DNA of 32,027 nt, taken from contig HF990412.1 of NCBI GenBank assembly GCA_000432775.1, positions 77,989 through 110,015 of the forward strand, written 5' to 3'. Source of the DNA: Alistipes sp. CAG:831 (GTDB lineage: Bacteria; Bacteroidota; Bacteroidia; Bacteroidales; UBA932). Shown piece after piece: positions 6,347 to 14,427 of this stretch. How positions within the stretch are numbered: the stretch's first letter is position 1; each line of letters opens with the position of its first letter. Below the pieces are notes generated by a model that saw only the letters and a list, made by a program, of their open reading frames with translations, made no database searches and was not told the origin of the DNA. A program made the position numbers and the translations under genes.

Positions 6347-7849
6347 ATGGAAATAACTCAGATTTTAGATAAAATATATATTCTCAATCCAGGATATGTG
6401 TTGAGAAATGACATAACAAGGGCAGTTCTGGCAACCAGAGACAACAGTTCATATCATAGTCTTGACGTAAACGATGTCTCAACAATTCTCCATCCGGCAT
6501 TTGCCATGCTTCTGTCATTCTTTAATGGTAGTAGTACTCTGAAAGAGACTTTGAACGAAGTCTCCTCATATTTCAATATTTCTTTCGACGGTGCGTTAAA
6601 GACAGTTTCAAAACTTATAGATAATAAATCCGGAGTCGCTGTTGAGTATGATGGTCATTTCTTTTATTTGCCTCAAAATGTACTTATTGAAAGAAAGGTT
6701 GACAGGACAGAAAATTACAGACCTGAGGATTTTGAAATAGAGACAGAGGTGGATTTGGAACATGAAAGGCTTAACAAGCCCATCTATGCCTCATTTCTTG
6801 TAAGCAACAGATGCGTAACGGACTGTATTTACTGCTATGCGGACAAGCGGAGGATATACGACTGTACTATTCCTTTTCCCCGTATACTCGAATTGATAGA
6901 TGAGGCTAAGACTCTTGGGATTATATCTTTTGACATCCAAGGGGGAGAACTTTTTCTGTATAAAGACTGGGATAAGTTGCTGAAAGCATTGTACGCAGCT
7001 GGATACAGTGTGTATATATCCACTAAATATCCTCTGAGTGAATGGGAAATAGATCGGCTTAAAGCGACTGGTACCAAGGAAATCCAGGTGTCGCTGGATT
7101 CAATTTACGGCAACGATTTGATGACAAACCTCAGGGTTGGTCCAGGATATCGGGATAGAATACTGAAGTCAATAGAGGCATTGGATAAGGCTGGAATACG
7201 TATAAAAATAAAAGGGGTCGTGACAGGACCTATTTTCAATTATAGTAGGATTGAGGAGTATGTAAATTATTTCGACAAATTTACGGGGGTGGAAGTAGTA
7301 GAGTTGACTGCTCCATCCCATTCCCTTTATAAAACAGCAAAGGAGTTCTCAAACTATAGACTTCGGGAAGAACAGCTGGACTCATTATTGGAGTTGGCAG
7401 AAAAAGAGAAGAATCGGCATCATTTTGAGTTGAGAACGGACATTCCGTCTAGGGAGGGATACTTGTCGAAGGAAGAGAAACAAAAAAGTTTTTACGCGCG
7501 CTCTTCGTGCTCGGGCAATATGTCGTCATTCATGATTCTGCCAGATGGAAACGTGACGTATTGTGAGGAAACATATTTCAATCCGAACCTTATGCTAGGC
7601 AATATTCTTGAATCTTCAATTATGGATGTATGGAGTTCCGAAAGAGCCAGGAACTTATTCTACTTGCCCAAATCCATATTCCCAAATGACAGTCCTTGCT
7701 CTTCATGTAAGGAATTCGAAGATTGCCGCTATTCAAAAGGCATTTGCTGGGTAGATGTCATGGCCGCATACGGGGAAGACAAGTGGCTGTATCCGACACC
7801 GGACTGTCCTTACGCTCCAGTACCGCTCAATGATATAAAGGTCTGGTAA
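6347..7849 (+). CDS. Radical SAM/SPASM peptide maturase with PqqD-like N-terminal region
   Basis: 500 residues. Residues 1-115 look like a PqqD-type winged-helix leader-binding region (ILNPGYVLRNDITRAVL, then LHPAFAMLLSFFNGSSTLKE). The radical SAM core follows, with the cluster motif C156-x3-C160-x2-C163 (CVTDCIYC) and the SAM-binding GGE-type motif FDIQGGEL near 200. A C-terminal SPASM domain carries C388, G401-x4-C406, then C451-x2-C454-x5-C460, C467 and C487, enough for two auxiliary 4Fe-4S clusters. Such enzymes make thioether, C-C or other crosslinks in ribosomal peptides. The cysteine-rich precursors upstream are the obvious substrates. The gene is clearly more AT-rich than the flanking housekeeping genes. 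Confidence 0.9.
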   Translation: MEITQILDKIYILNPGYVLRNDITRAVLATRDNSSYHSLDVNDVSTILHPAFAMLLSFFNGSSTLKETLNEVSSYFNISFDGALKTVSKLIDNKSGVAVEYDGHFFYLPQNVLIERKVDRTENYRPEDFEIETEVDLEHERLNKPIYASFLVSNRCVTDCIYCYADKRRIYDCTIPFPRILELIDEAKTLGIISFDIQGGELFLYKDWDKLLKALYAAGYSVYISTKYPLSEWEIDRLKATGTKEIQVSLDSIYGNDLMTNLRVGPGYRDRILKSIEALDKAGIRIKIKGVVTGPIFNYSRIEEYVNYFDKFTGVEVVELTAPSHSLYKTAKEFSNYRLREEQLDSLLELAEKEKNRHHFELRTDIPSREGYLSKEEKQKSFYARSSCSGNMSSFMILPDGNVTYCEETYFNPNLMLGNILESSIMDVWSSERARNLFYLPKSIFPNDSPCSSCKEFEDCRYSKGICWVDVMAAYGEDKWLYPTPDCPYAPVPLNDIKVW

Positions 7850-7889
7850 GAAATACATTATTGCAAATAATCAAAACAAAATCCATCGT

Positions 7890-10223
7890 ATGAAAAAGAC
7901 TATTCTGTTAATATTGGCGGCAGTGATGGTGAGTATTCCACTTTCTGCCCGCGACATCCGCATTACCGGCCGTGCCGTGGAGAAGGCTACCGGTGAGCCG
8001 CTGATGTTCTCTACCCTGACCGTTACGGATTCACGCGACAGCGTTGTCTTTGCCGGACTTATAGAGAATGAGGATGCTTCATTCTCGTTCGAGGACGTGA
8101 GTATCGAAAAAGGAAGCTATACCATCACCATAACCAACGGATTCGACTTGCTTGCCAGCATAGAGATAGACGGTTCTGAGGTGCCCCGGCACCTGGAACT
8201 CGGGACTGTTGCCCTCGAGGCTTACACTCAGAGTCTTGATGAGCTGACAGTGGAAGCCGGTGCTCCGGTGGAAAGGGCCGTCGGGCGCGACATATACTCT
8301 GTGGACAGTACATTGCTCCGCGGAGTGGTCAACACGGCTGACCTGATCAACAATGTACCCCTGCTCAGGGCCTCGGATGACGGTCAGACAGCCACCATCA
8401 TAGGCAAGGAGAACGTCCTGATATTGGTAAACGGCATCAATACCGGGCAGTATGTGGACCTGCGCCGCATCAACTTCCGCAACATCGAGAAGGTCGAGGT
8501 GGTAACCCTGCCGCCGTCCAATATCGACAAGAGCTATGACGGTGTCATCAACCTCGTATTTAGAAAAGAAATAACAACTGGGGTGGAGGCACTGATAAAC
8601 AATACTTTCCGTGCCCCGAGCCTGGATAATGACTTCATAGGGGGAGTCGGCTTCGGCACTGACAAGGTAAAGCTCGAACTCTATTATACCAATTATTACC
8701 GCAGGCCTCTGTTTGACCTGAACAATACCCGCACAGACCTGGCCACAGGGGAGTCCTACCACCAGGACGGAGTGAGCAGAAGCGGCCTGGAGCTCTCCCA
8801 TACGGTCAATTTCAATATGGACTGGTATATCTCCAAGTGGGATTATTTCAACATCACCACTCAGACCGACATTTCCGATAAATCCGTGAAGAGTTTTGAT
8901 TTTACGCAGTACTATACAGATGCGGCCGGAGATACTACATCCATGCTGGACTCCTTCAACAGGACAGCGGAGGACAACTATTTTGTCGGGAATTATACTC
9001 TGTACTACCGCCACACAATGCGGGGAAAGTCCACTGACTATTTCTCGGCGACAGCCAATGTAGGCTATACGGACGGCTTCAGCAGTTATCTTTCAGTGTA
9101 CGGGGATGATGTGAGAGAGGTATCCAGCATCGAGAGGAGTGACCGCCTGTCGGCCAACCTTATACTCGATTACCACAACAAACTTAGCGATGTTCTTACC
9201 CTTGATGCAGGAGCTCAGGGGTACTGGCGCAATCTCCACAGTTTCGTAGACGGACAGGCGGATGTGACAAACAACTATGAGAACTGGGTCTACAATGCAT
9301 TCGCTGATCTCAGTGTCAATTTCGACAAGTTCGGTTTCCGCATAGGCCTCAAGGGCGAGGGAAACACCAATATATTCCATAACGCGGCCCTTGGCGCCAA
9401 CACCCTGATATCCTTCCAGCCGTCCGCAGGAGCTGTATGGCGTGTGGACGACAGGAACAGCCTCAACTTTCAGTACCGCCGCGGAGCATATTATCCTTCG
9501 GCGTGGGTGCTTACGCCGTATACGGTCCAGATAGATGAGAAAACCTATTTCAAGGGCAATCCGGAGCTGGACCCCTACATCATGAATACTTTCGAGCTGA
9601 AATACGCTTACCGCAGTCCGAAACTCACATTCTCCACGGGATTCAACTACTGGCACATGAAGGACGTGCATGTAATCAATTTCGATTACGACAGCGACCT
9701 CAACGCCACGCAGAGTTATATCAACGACGGTGCTCTGGACCGTCTTTGTTGGATGATTGCGGGAACATATTCTCCGATAGAGTGGATGGATATCGATCCT
9801 ACGGTCATGCTGTACTATGATAACTTCAGGACCCTCGGGCAGACAAGGAATGAGTTTACTTACAATCTGGGTCTGGACGTCACCTTCTATCTGCCTTGGG
9901 ACATCACCCTTTCTGCAGGAGGCTCTTATACCAGCAGGATGCTTACTATGTCCGGATACAATGAGCCTACCTACAACGTATCGTCCGTGACCCTCAACAA
10001 GTACTTTCCCTCATTGGGCTCCAGCATCTATATGTCGTACTGGTGCCCGCTGGAGTCTCCGAGCGTGAGTCACCGTTTCAGTGGCGGAATAGAGAATATA
10101 GACTACAGTTACCGGACCAATCTCTCAGGATTCATGATAGGAATCGAGATTTACTTCATGAACCAGAAAGAACTCCGCCGCTCCAGCGTAAAGACCTATT
10201 TCGATACGGATGCCGGACGTTAG
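7890..10223 (+). CDS. Outer-membrane beta-barrel protein, TonB-receptor-like
   Basis: 777 residues. A signal peptide (MKKTILLILAAVMVSIPLSA) is followed by a carboxypeptidase-regulatory-like beta domain (about 21-110), a plug-like domain (about 130-230, with ENVLILVNGINTGQYVDLRR and IEKVEVVTLPPSNI), and then a long run of alternating aromatic beta strands forming the barrel. This layout is that of the Bacteroidetes outer-membrane beta-barrel family related to TonB-dependent receptors. Its gene overlaps the next one, for the C39 exporter, by 14 bases, so the two are translationally linked. Because no HlyD adaptor or TolC channel gene is present, this barrel is the candidate outer-membrane exit, uptake or self-recognition component for the mature peptide; direction of transport cannot be told from sequence. 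Confidence 0.85.
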   Translation: MKKTILLILAAVMVSIPLSARDIRITGRAVEKATGEPLMFSTLTVTDSRDSVVFAGLIENEDASFSFEDVSIEKGSYTITITNGFDLLASIEIDGSEVPRHLELGTVALEAYTQSLDELTVEAGAPVERAVGRDIYSVDSTLLRGVVNTADLINNVPLLRASDDGQTATIIGKENVLILVNGINTGQYVDLRRINFRNIEKVEVVTLPPSNIDKSYDGVINLVFRKEITTGVEALINNTFRAPSLDNDFIGGVGFGTDKVKLELYYTNYYRRPLFDLNNTRTDLATGESYHQDGVSRSGLELSHTVNFNMDWYISKWDYFNITTQTDISDKSVKSFDFTQYYTDAAGDTTSMLDSFNRTAEDNYFVGNYTLYYRHTMRGKSTDYFSATANVGYTDGFSSYLSVYGDDVREVSSIERSDRLSANLILDYHNKLSDVLTLDAGAQGYWRNLHSFVDGQADVTNNYENWVYNAFADLSVNFDKFGFRIGLKGEGNTNIFHNAALGANTLISFQPSAGAVWRVDDRNSLNFQYRRGAYYPSAWVLTPYTVQIDEKTYFKGNPELDPYIMNTFELKYAYRSPKLTFSTGFNYWHMKDVHVINFDYDSDLNATQSYINDGALDRLCWMIAGTYSPIEWMDIDPTVMLYYDNFRTLGQTRNEFTYNLGLDVTFYLPWDITLSAGGSYTSRMLTMSGYNEPTYNVSSVTLNKYFPSLGSSIYMSYWCPLESPSVSHRFSGGIENIDYSYRTNLSGFMIGIEIYFMNQKELRRSSVKTYFDTDAGR

Positions 10224-12387
10224 GGTCGAGTACCAGTACGATGACCTCGACTGCGGGAATGCCTGTATAGCGATGATTGCCCGTTACTATGGGTGCAGGC
10301 TTTCCCGCGAGAGGATATCGGAGGTATGCAAAGTTACCATGAACGGGGTGTCGTTTGCGGCTTTGCGCACCGCCGGAGAGAGGATAAGGCTGCAGGCAAC
10401 CGGGCTGTCCATGAGTCTGGATGTGCTGGTGCGTCAGCAGCCCTTGCCTTGTATCCTTCACTGGAATGACCGCCATTTCGTAGTGCTGACCGGGATCAGA
10501 AACACCCGTCATGGTCCTGTTTTCAAGGTTGCAGATCCTGCATACGGGTATGTCAATTTCAGCAGGAAGGAGATGGAGGAGCATTGGATTATTCCAGATA
10601 AGGGACGGGGTTATCTTATGGTATTCCGTCCCGAAGAGGATTTCCTGGAGCGCAACGAAGAGTACCGGGGACGAGGGTTCGGAGTTCTCTGGAGGTATTT
10701 CCGGCAGTATCGCACTGCTCTTCTGAAGATAGGAATTTGTGTCCTGCTCGGATCCTTGCTTCAGTTTTTGTTGCCTTTCCTGACCCAGACAATAGTGGAC
10801 GTAGGTATAGGGGAAAGAAACCTCCGGCTTATATATCTGATTCTAGCCGCCCAGATGATGCTTGTCATAGGCCGCACGGCAGGGGATTTTGTGCGAAGAT
10901 GGATACTGTTGCGCATAAGTGTACGCATCAACCTGTCGCTTATCTCTGATTTTCTGCAGAAAATGGTACGTCTGCCTATGTCCTTTTTCGACACAAAGCG
11001 CACCGGTGATATACTGCAGCGTATCGAAGACCACAGGACAGTGGAGTCGTTCATCACCTCCAAGGCTCTCGAAGCGCTTTTCTCTTCCGTCACCCTTCTT
11101 GTTTTCTCCGGTGTGTTGTTTTATTACAATGTCAGAATATTTCTGGTCTTTCTGGTTTCCAGCGTGCTTTACGGTCTGTGGGTCTCATTCTTTTTGCGTC
11201 GTAAGAGATTGCTGAACTACCGTTTCTTCAATAAACGTGCCCAGAACAGCAGCAGTACCTGGCAGATGGTCACCGGCATGGAGGAAATGAAACTGCAGGG
11301 CTGTGCGGACCGCAAGCGCAAGGAATGGGAGAGAGTTCAGTGGGAACTTTCAGAACTGCAGTCCCAGTCTTTGAGGCTGGACCAGAAATCCGAGGCGGGA
11401 AGTGTGCTGATAAATGAGGGCAGGAATGTTGTTATCATGGTAATGGCAGCGACATCCGTGCTTTCCGGAGACATAACCCTCGGAATGATGCTGTCCATAC
11501 AGTATATCATCGGACAACTTGCAGTCCCGGTAGAGCAGGCTGTCGAGTTTGTATTTTCGCTTCAGGAGGTGCGCATAAGTCTGGACCGGATAGATGATGT
11601 ATATATCAGAAAAGATGAGGCATCGCCTGAACAGATAATCCCGTCGGCGGTGCCTGAAGGGGATATTGTAGTGGATAATCTGCGATTCAGTTATGATACC
11701 ACCAATAATGTGTCAGTGATAGACGGGCTTACGTGTGTTGTCAGACGAGGCAGGACAACAGCCGTTGTCGGCAGTAGCGGAAGCGGCAAGACGACTCTGC
11801 TGAAACTGCTGCTGCAGTATTACAGACCGGCCGGAGGCAGTATCCGGATAGGGGATACTGACCTCTATGACCTCAACCCTGACTGGTGGAGAGAGCAGTG
11901 CGGGACAGTCATGCAGGAAGGCAGCATCTTCTCGGACAGTATTGAAAGAAACATCGCACCGAAAGAAGGTGAGGTTAACCTGGACAATATGATCTATGCG
12001 GCAAGAATAGCCGCTGTGCATGATACCGTGATGTCCTTGCCTCTGAAGTATGATACATTCATCGGGGCTGATGGTCAGGGCGTCAGTACAGGACAGAAGC
12101 AGCGGTTGCTCATCGCCCGTGCCGTATACCGTAATGCTCCCTTCCTTTTTCTCGATGAGGCTACCAATTCCCTGGATACGCGGACAGAGGCAGCCATCGT
12201 GAGCGGTCTGGAGGAGTTTTTCCGTGGCAGGACCGTATTGGTTATCGCACACAGGTTAAGTACGGTCCGCAATGCAGACAGCATCATAGTGCTCGATAAG
12301 GGACGCTCTGTAGGCCAGGGCACGCATGACGAACTTATGGCTTCATGCAGCCAGTATCGCGAGCTGGTGCGCAGCCAGTTGAACTGA
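10210..12387 (+). CDS. Peptidase-containing ABC transporter (C39 protease, exporter)
   Basis: 725 residues in three parts. The N-terminal C39 cysteine peptidase (1-~130) has Gln9, catalytic Cys15 (DLDCGNAC), His89 (DRHFVVLTG) and Asp109 (VADPAYG), so it appears active. A six-helix membrane domain spans about 160-440. The C-terminal ATPase has Walker A near 521 (GSSGSGKTT), a variant signature VSTGQKQR near 624, Walker B FLFLDEATNSLD near 645 and the AHRLST switch. Such transporters cut double-glycine leaders and export the core using ATP. It matches the ESLGG leaders of the precursors at 5535 and 5739. The signature has STGQ instead of the usual SGGQ, which is tolerated in some transporters. 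Confidence 0.93.
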   Translation: MPDVRVEYQYDDLDCGNACIAMIARYYGCRLSRERISEVCKVTMNGVSFAALRTAGERIRLQATGLSMSLDVLVRQQPLPCILHWNDRHFVVLTGIRNTRHGPVFKVADPAYGYVNFSRKEMEEHWIIPDKGRGYLMVFRPEEDFLERNEEYRGRGFGVLWRYFRQYRTALLKIGICVLLGSLLQFLLPFLTQTIVDVGIGERNLRLIYLILAAQMMLVIGRTAGDFVRRWILLRISVRINLSLISDFLQKMVRLPMSFFDTKRTGDILQRIEDHRTVESFITSKALEALFSSVTLLVFSGVLFYYNVRIFLVFLVSSVLYGLWVSFFLRRKRLLNYRFFNKRAQNSSSTWQMVTGMEEMKLQGCADRKRKEWERVQWELSELQSQSLRLDQKSEAGSVLINEGRNVVIMVMAATSVLSGDITLGMMLSIQYIIGQLAVPVEQAVEFVFSLQEVRISLDRIDDVYIRKDEASPEQIIPSAVPEGDIVVDNLRFSYDTTNNVSVIDGLTCVVRRGRTTAVVGSSGSGKTTLLKLLLQYYRPAGGSIRIGDTDLYDLNPDWWREQCGTVMQEGSIFSDSIERNIAPKEGEVNLDNMIYAARIAAVHDTVMSLPLKYDTFIGADGQGVSTGQKQRLLIARAVYRNAPFLFLDEATNSLDTRTEAAIVSGLEEFFRGRTVLVIAHRLSTVRNADSIIVLDKGRSVGQGTHDELMASCSQYRELVRSQLN

Positions 12388-12440
12388 GGTACTGCTTGGA
12401 ATCGTAGGCGGGTGCTGGCTGGATAGTTGCGGATTTTGCA

Positions 12441-12448
12441 TAGATTTG
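12441..12448 (+). promoter_or_regulatory. Possible -7 box before the small membrane protein
   Basis: TAGATTTG is an exact TAnnTTTG match, 28 bases upstream of the ATG at 12477. The only TTG upstream (12427-12429) is closer than the usual spacing, so support is partial. Confidence 0.35.
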
Positions 12449-12476
12449 TACTCTATTGGTAAAAATCGGTTGAGAA

Positions 12477-12644
12477 ATGAAAAGAAATAAAAAAATTGTA
12501 GTCCTGTTGATTGTACTTACCATCATATCGCTTGTAGTGTATGTGCTTGTACGGACAAAGGTTTTTGAAAAAATCTTTTCTATGTCAATATGCCTGTTGT
12601 TGGTGTATTTGGCTGTCACTCATGAAAAGCTGGAAATGAGGTAG
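12477..12644 (+). CDS. 55-aa membrane protein downstream of the exporter
   Basis: A short frame encoding MKRNKKIVVLLIVLTIIS..., with a basic N terminus and two hydrophobic segments (about residues 7-25 and 36-48) separated by a charged RTKVFEKIF linker, ending HEKLEMR. Two-helix peptides of this size beside peptide-export operons are often immunity proteins, but I recognise no family, and this assignment is only by position. It lies 89 bases after the exporter gene with its own possible -7 box. Base composition is AT-rich like the maturase region. It may also be non-coding. Confidence 0.5.
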   Translation: MKRNKKIVVLLIVLTIISLVVYVLVRTKVFEKIFSMSICLLLVYLAVTHEKLEMR

Positions 12645-12913
12645 AGTGTACTGCATGGGGGAAGTACGCAATTGACCGTACTGAAATTTTACAGAATGAC
12701 CGGCAGTTGTTCTCAAGACACACTCAGAAGGGTATTGCATTGATTGGCCGAGCGTTTCAGTTAAGTGACGCCAAAACATTTGTATTGGCCGGAATTCGCC
12801 ATGCGGCCAAGTGGTATTTTTGCGGATAGCCATTTCATATTTTCATGTTCGCGCGAGTCTTCGAGATGAACTCGTGGTACGGAAATCTCTTAGGGTCACT
12901 GTCTTACGAAAAC

Positions 12914-12959
12914 AGCATGTGCTTCCAAAGCTTTTTCAAATGGGAAGAAAGCACATGCT
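12914..12959. repeat. Stem-loop with 11-bp arms
   Basis: AGCATGTGCTT (12914-12924) pairs with AAGCACATGCT (12949-12959) across a 24-base loop; CTTTTGATA follows. It may be a terminator for leftward or rightward transcripts or a mobile-element end structure. Confidence 0.45.
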
Positions 12960-12980
12960 CTTTTGATAAGGCATTATTAT

Positions 12981-13423
12981 TTAGTCGCTCCTTACTAAGC
13001 GCATTTTCTCAAGCCTGTAGCAGTGATGCAGTTGTTCGAGGCATTTGCGAGGTCCAGTCTCCAAAGGCACAATAAAGCCCTGCGATGCTTGTCGGCGAGT
13101 TCCCTCATCAGTTTCTTGAGGCTCCACACCGCCCTCCCCGATACGCTTGCGGAAATGCACGAAAAAGTATCGTTGGCACGGGGCGAATCGGGGACTGGCA
13201 GATAATCAACCTGTTAGAAAATTGTGCTGTGGAAGCAAGTGGTTTCAAAATCGAGGAAAGCACAGGTCGATTCTATTAAGCGCTGAATATCTGATGTTTA
13301 CGGAAGTGGGGCGTGCGGCCATTTCCTGTTGATGTCCAGGCCTCCGGGAAATGACGGGTGCGGGCAGGGGACCTTGGGACGGGGCTCATTTTATGCGATT
13401 ATACCCTTTTAAGGAGCGACTAA
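12981..13423. repeat. 443-bp segment bounded by perfect 14-bp inverted repeats
   Basis: TTAGTCGCTCCTTA (12981-12994) and its exact reverse complement TAAGGAGCGACTAA (13410-13423) bracket the segment. Inside, the minus strand is open over about 13010-13200 in more than one frame, with no recognisable product. No flanking target duplication is visible. It could be a non-autonomous transposable element or a remnant of one. Confidence 0.4.
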
Positions 13424-13484
13424 TCAGAGGTTTATATGAAACGTGCGTGCCACAGGATTCAGTCTGCTGTTCCGACGATGCAGG

Positions 13485-14354
13485 CTACCGAAGGAGCGCG
13501 CGCATCTGTGCGGCAAGGTCGGCGGCAGCAGCTCCGGCGGCCTCCGCGAAGTCTTCTCCGGAAGAGGCGTAGATGATGCCGCGGGAGGAGTTGACCAGCA
13601 GGCCGCAGTGGGAGTTGAGGCCGTGGCGGGCCACTTCTTCGAGTGAGCCTCCCTGTGCGCCTACTCCAGGCACGAGGAAGAAATGGTCGGGGCAGTAGCG
13701 GCGGATCTCTGCGAGCTTTTCGGGGCGGGTCGCACCGACGACGAACATCAGCCGGCTGCGTGAGTCTCCGAACTCGGAGTCCACGCTGCTGACAGTGTCG
13801 CGGATTATCCGTTCGTACAGGGGCATGGGAGCGGTATCCGGGTGAGAATGGCCGGATGCGCTGCATACGGTCAGGGTCTCGAATTCCTCCGCAGACTTAT
13901 TGGAGGTCATGGCGAGTACGATGCCCCATCGGCCTTCACGTTTGAGGAAGGGCCGGATGGAGTCGGAGCCCATGTAGGGCGCGAGGGTGACGGCGTCGAA
14001 ATCCATGGTCTCGAAGAAAGCCCTGGCATAGCGGTCGGCAGTGTTGCCTATGTCTCCGCGCTTGGCATCTGCTATGATGAAGATGTCGGGATAGGTTGAG
14101 CGGATGTACCTGACGGTTTCGGCCAGCTGCTGCCAGCCGGAGACGCCCTCGGCCTCGTAGAAGGCTATGTTGGGCTTGTATGCCACTGCATAAGGGGCGG
14201 TAGCGTCGATGACAGCCTTGTTGAAGGCCAGCATGGAGGCATCTCCGTGACGCTCCCTGACGCAGGCGGGAATCTTCGCGGGATCGGTGTCCAGACCTAC
14301 GCAGAGGAAGGAGCCTTTGCGCCGGATATTTTCGTAAAGTTCGGTGTAATTCAT
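13485..14354 (-). CDS. pyrF: Orotidine 5'-phosphate decarboxylase, family 2
   Basis: 289 residues, a length typical of the longer (family 2) OMP decarboxylases. It converts OMP to UMP, the last step of pyrimidine synthesis. The catalytic signature ADAKRGDIGNTADRYA holds the Lys and Asp residues of the active site; FLCVGLDTDP near the N terminus and FLVPGVGAQGG near residue 230 are further family marks. It starts at ATG 14354, 73 bases after the stop of the M20 peptidase gene, and is the last gene of the leftward housekeeping run. Confidence 0.95.
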   Translation of the reverse strand: MNYTELYENIRRKGSFLCVGLDTDPAKIPACVRERHGDASMLAFNKAVIDATAPYAVAYKPNIAFYEAEGVSGWQQLAETVRYIRSTYPDIFIIADAKRGDIGNTADRYARAFFETMDFDAVTLAPYMGSDSIRPFLKREGRWGIVLAMTSNKSAEEFETLTVCSASGHSHPDTAPMPLYERIIRDTVSSVDSEFGDSRSRLMFVVGATRPEKLAEIRRYCPDHFFLVPGVGAQGGSLEEVARHGLNSHCGLLVNSSRGIIYASSGEDFAEAAGAAAADLAAQMRALLR

Positions 14355-14427
14355 TGTTTTGGTGTTATTTGCAGAAAGGTGCCGGAAATCTAAGGACTTC
14401 GCGGCACCCCCGGTGTTTATCTGATTA

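Larger units (their letters stand above)
12645..13484. other. Gene-free interval between the peptide island and pyrF
   Basis: 840 bases with short open frames in several phases but none with a credible start, family likeness or consistent composition. It contains a stem-loop at 12914-12959 and an inverted-repeat-bounded segment at 12981-13423 (both listed). It probably represents the edge of the acquired island. Confidence 0.5.

Noticed and set aside
12585..12833. 82-codon minus-strand frame beside the small membrane protein gene
   Set aside because: No promoter, no known domain; it overlaps the more credible 55-aa frame on the other strand.
12845..13279. Several 60-76 codon plus-strand frames in the gene-free interval
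   Set aside because: Overlapping phases, odd composition and the inverted-repeat structure fit non-coding or mobile DNA better than genes.
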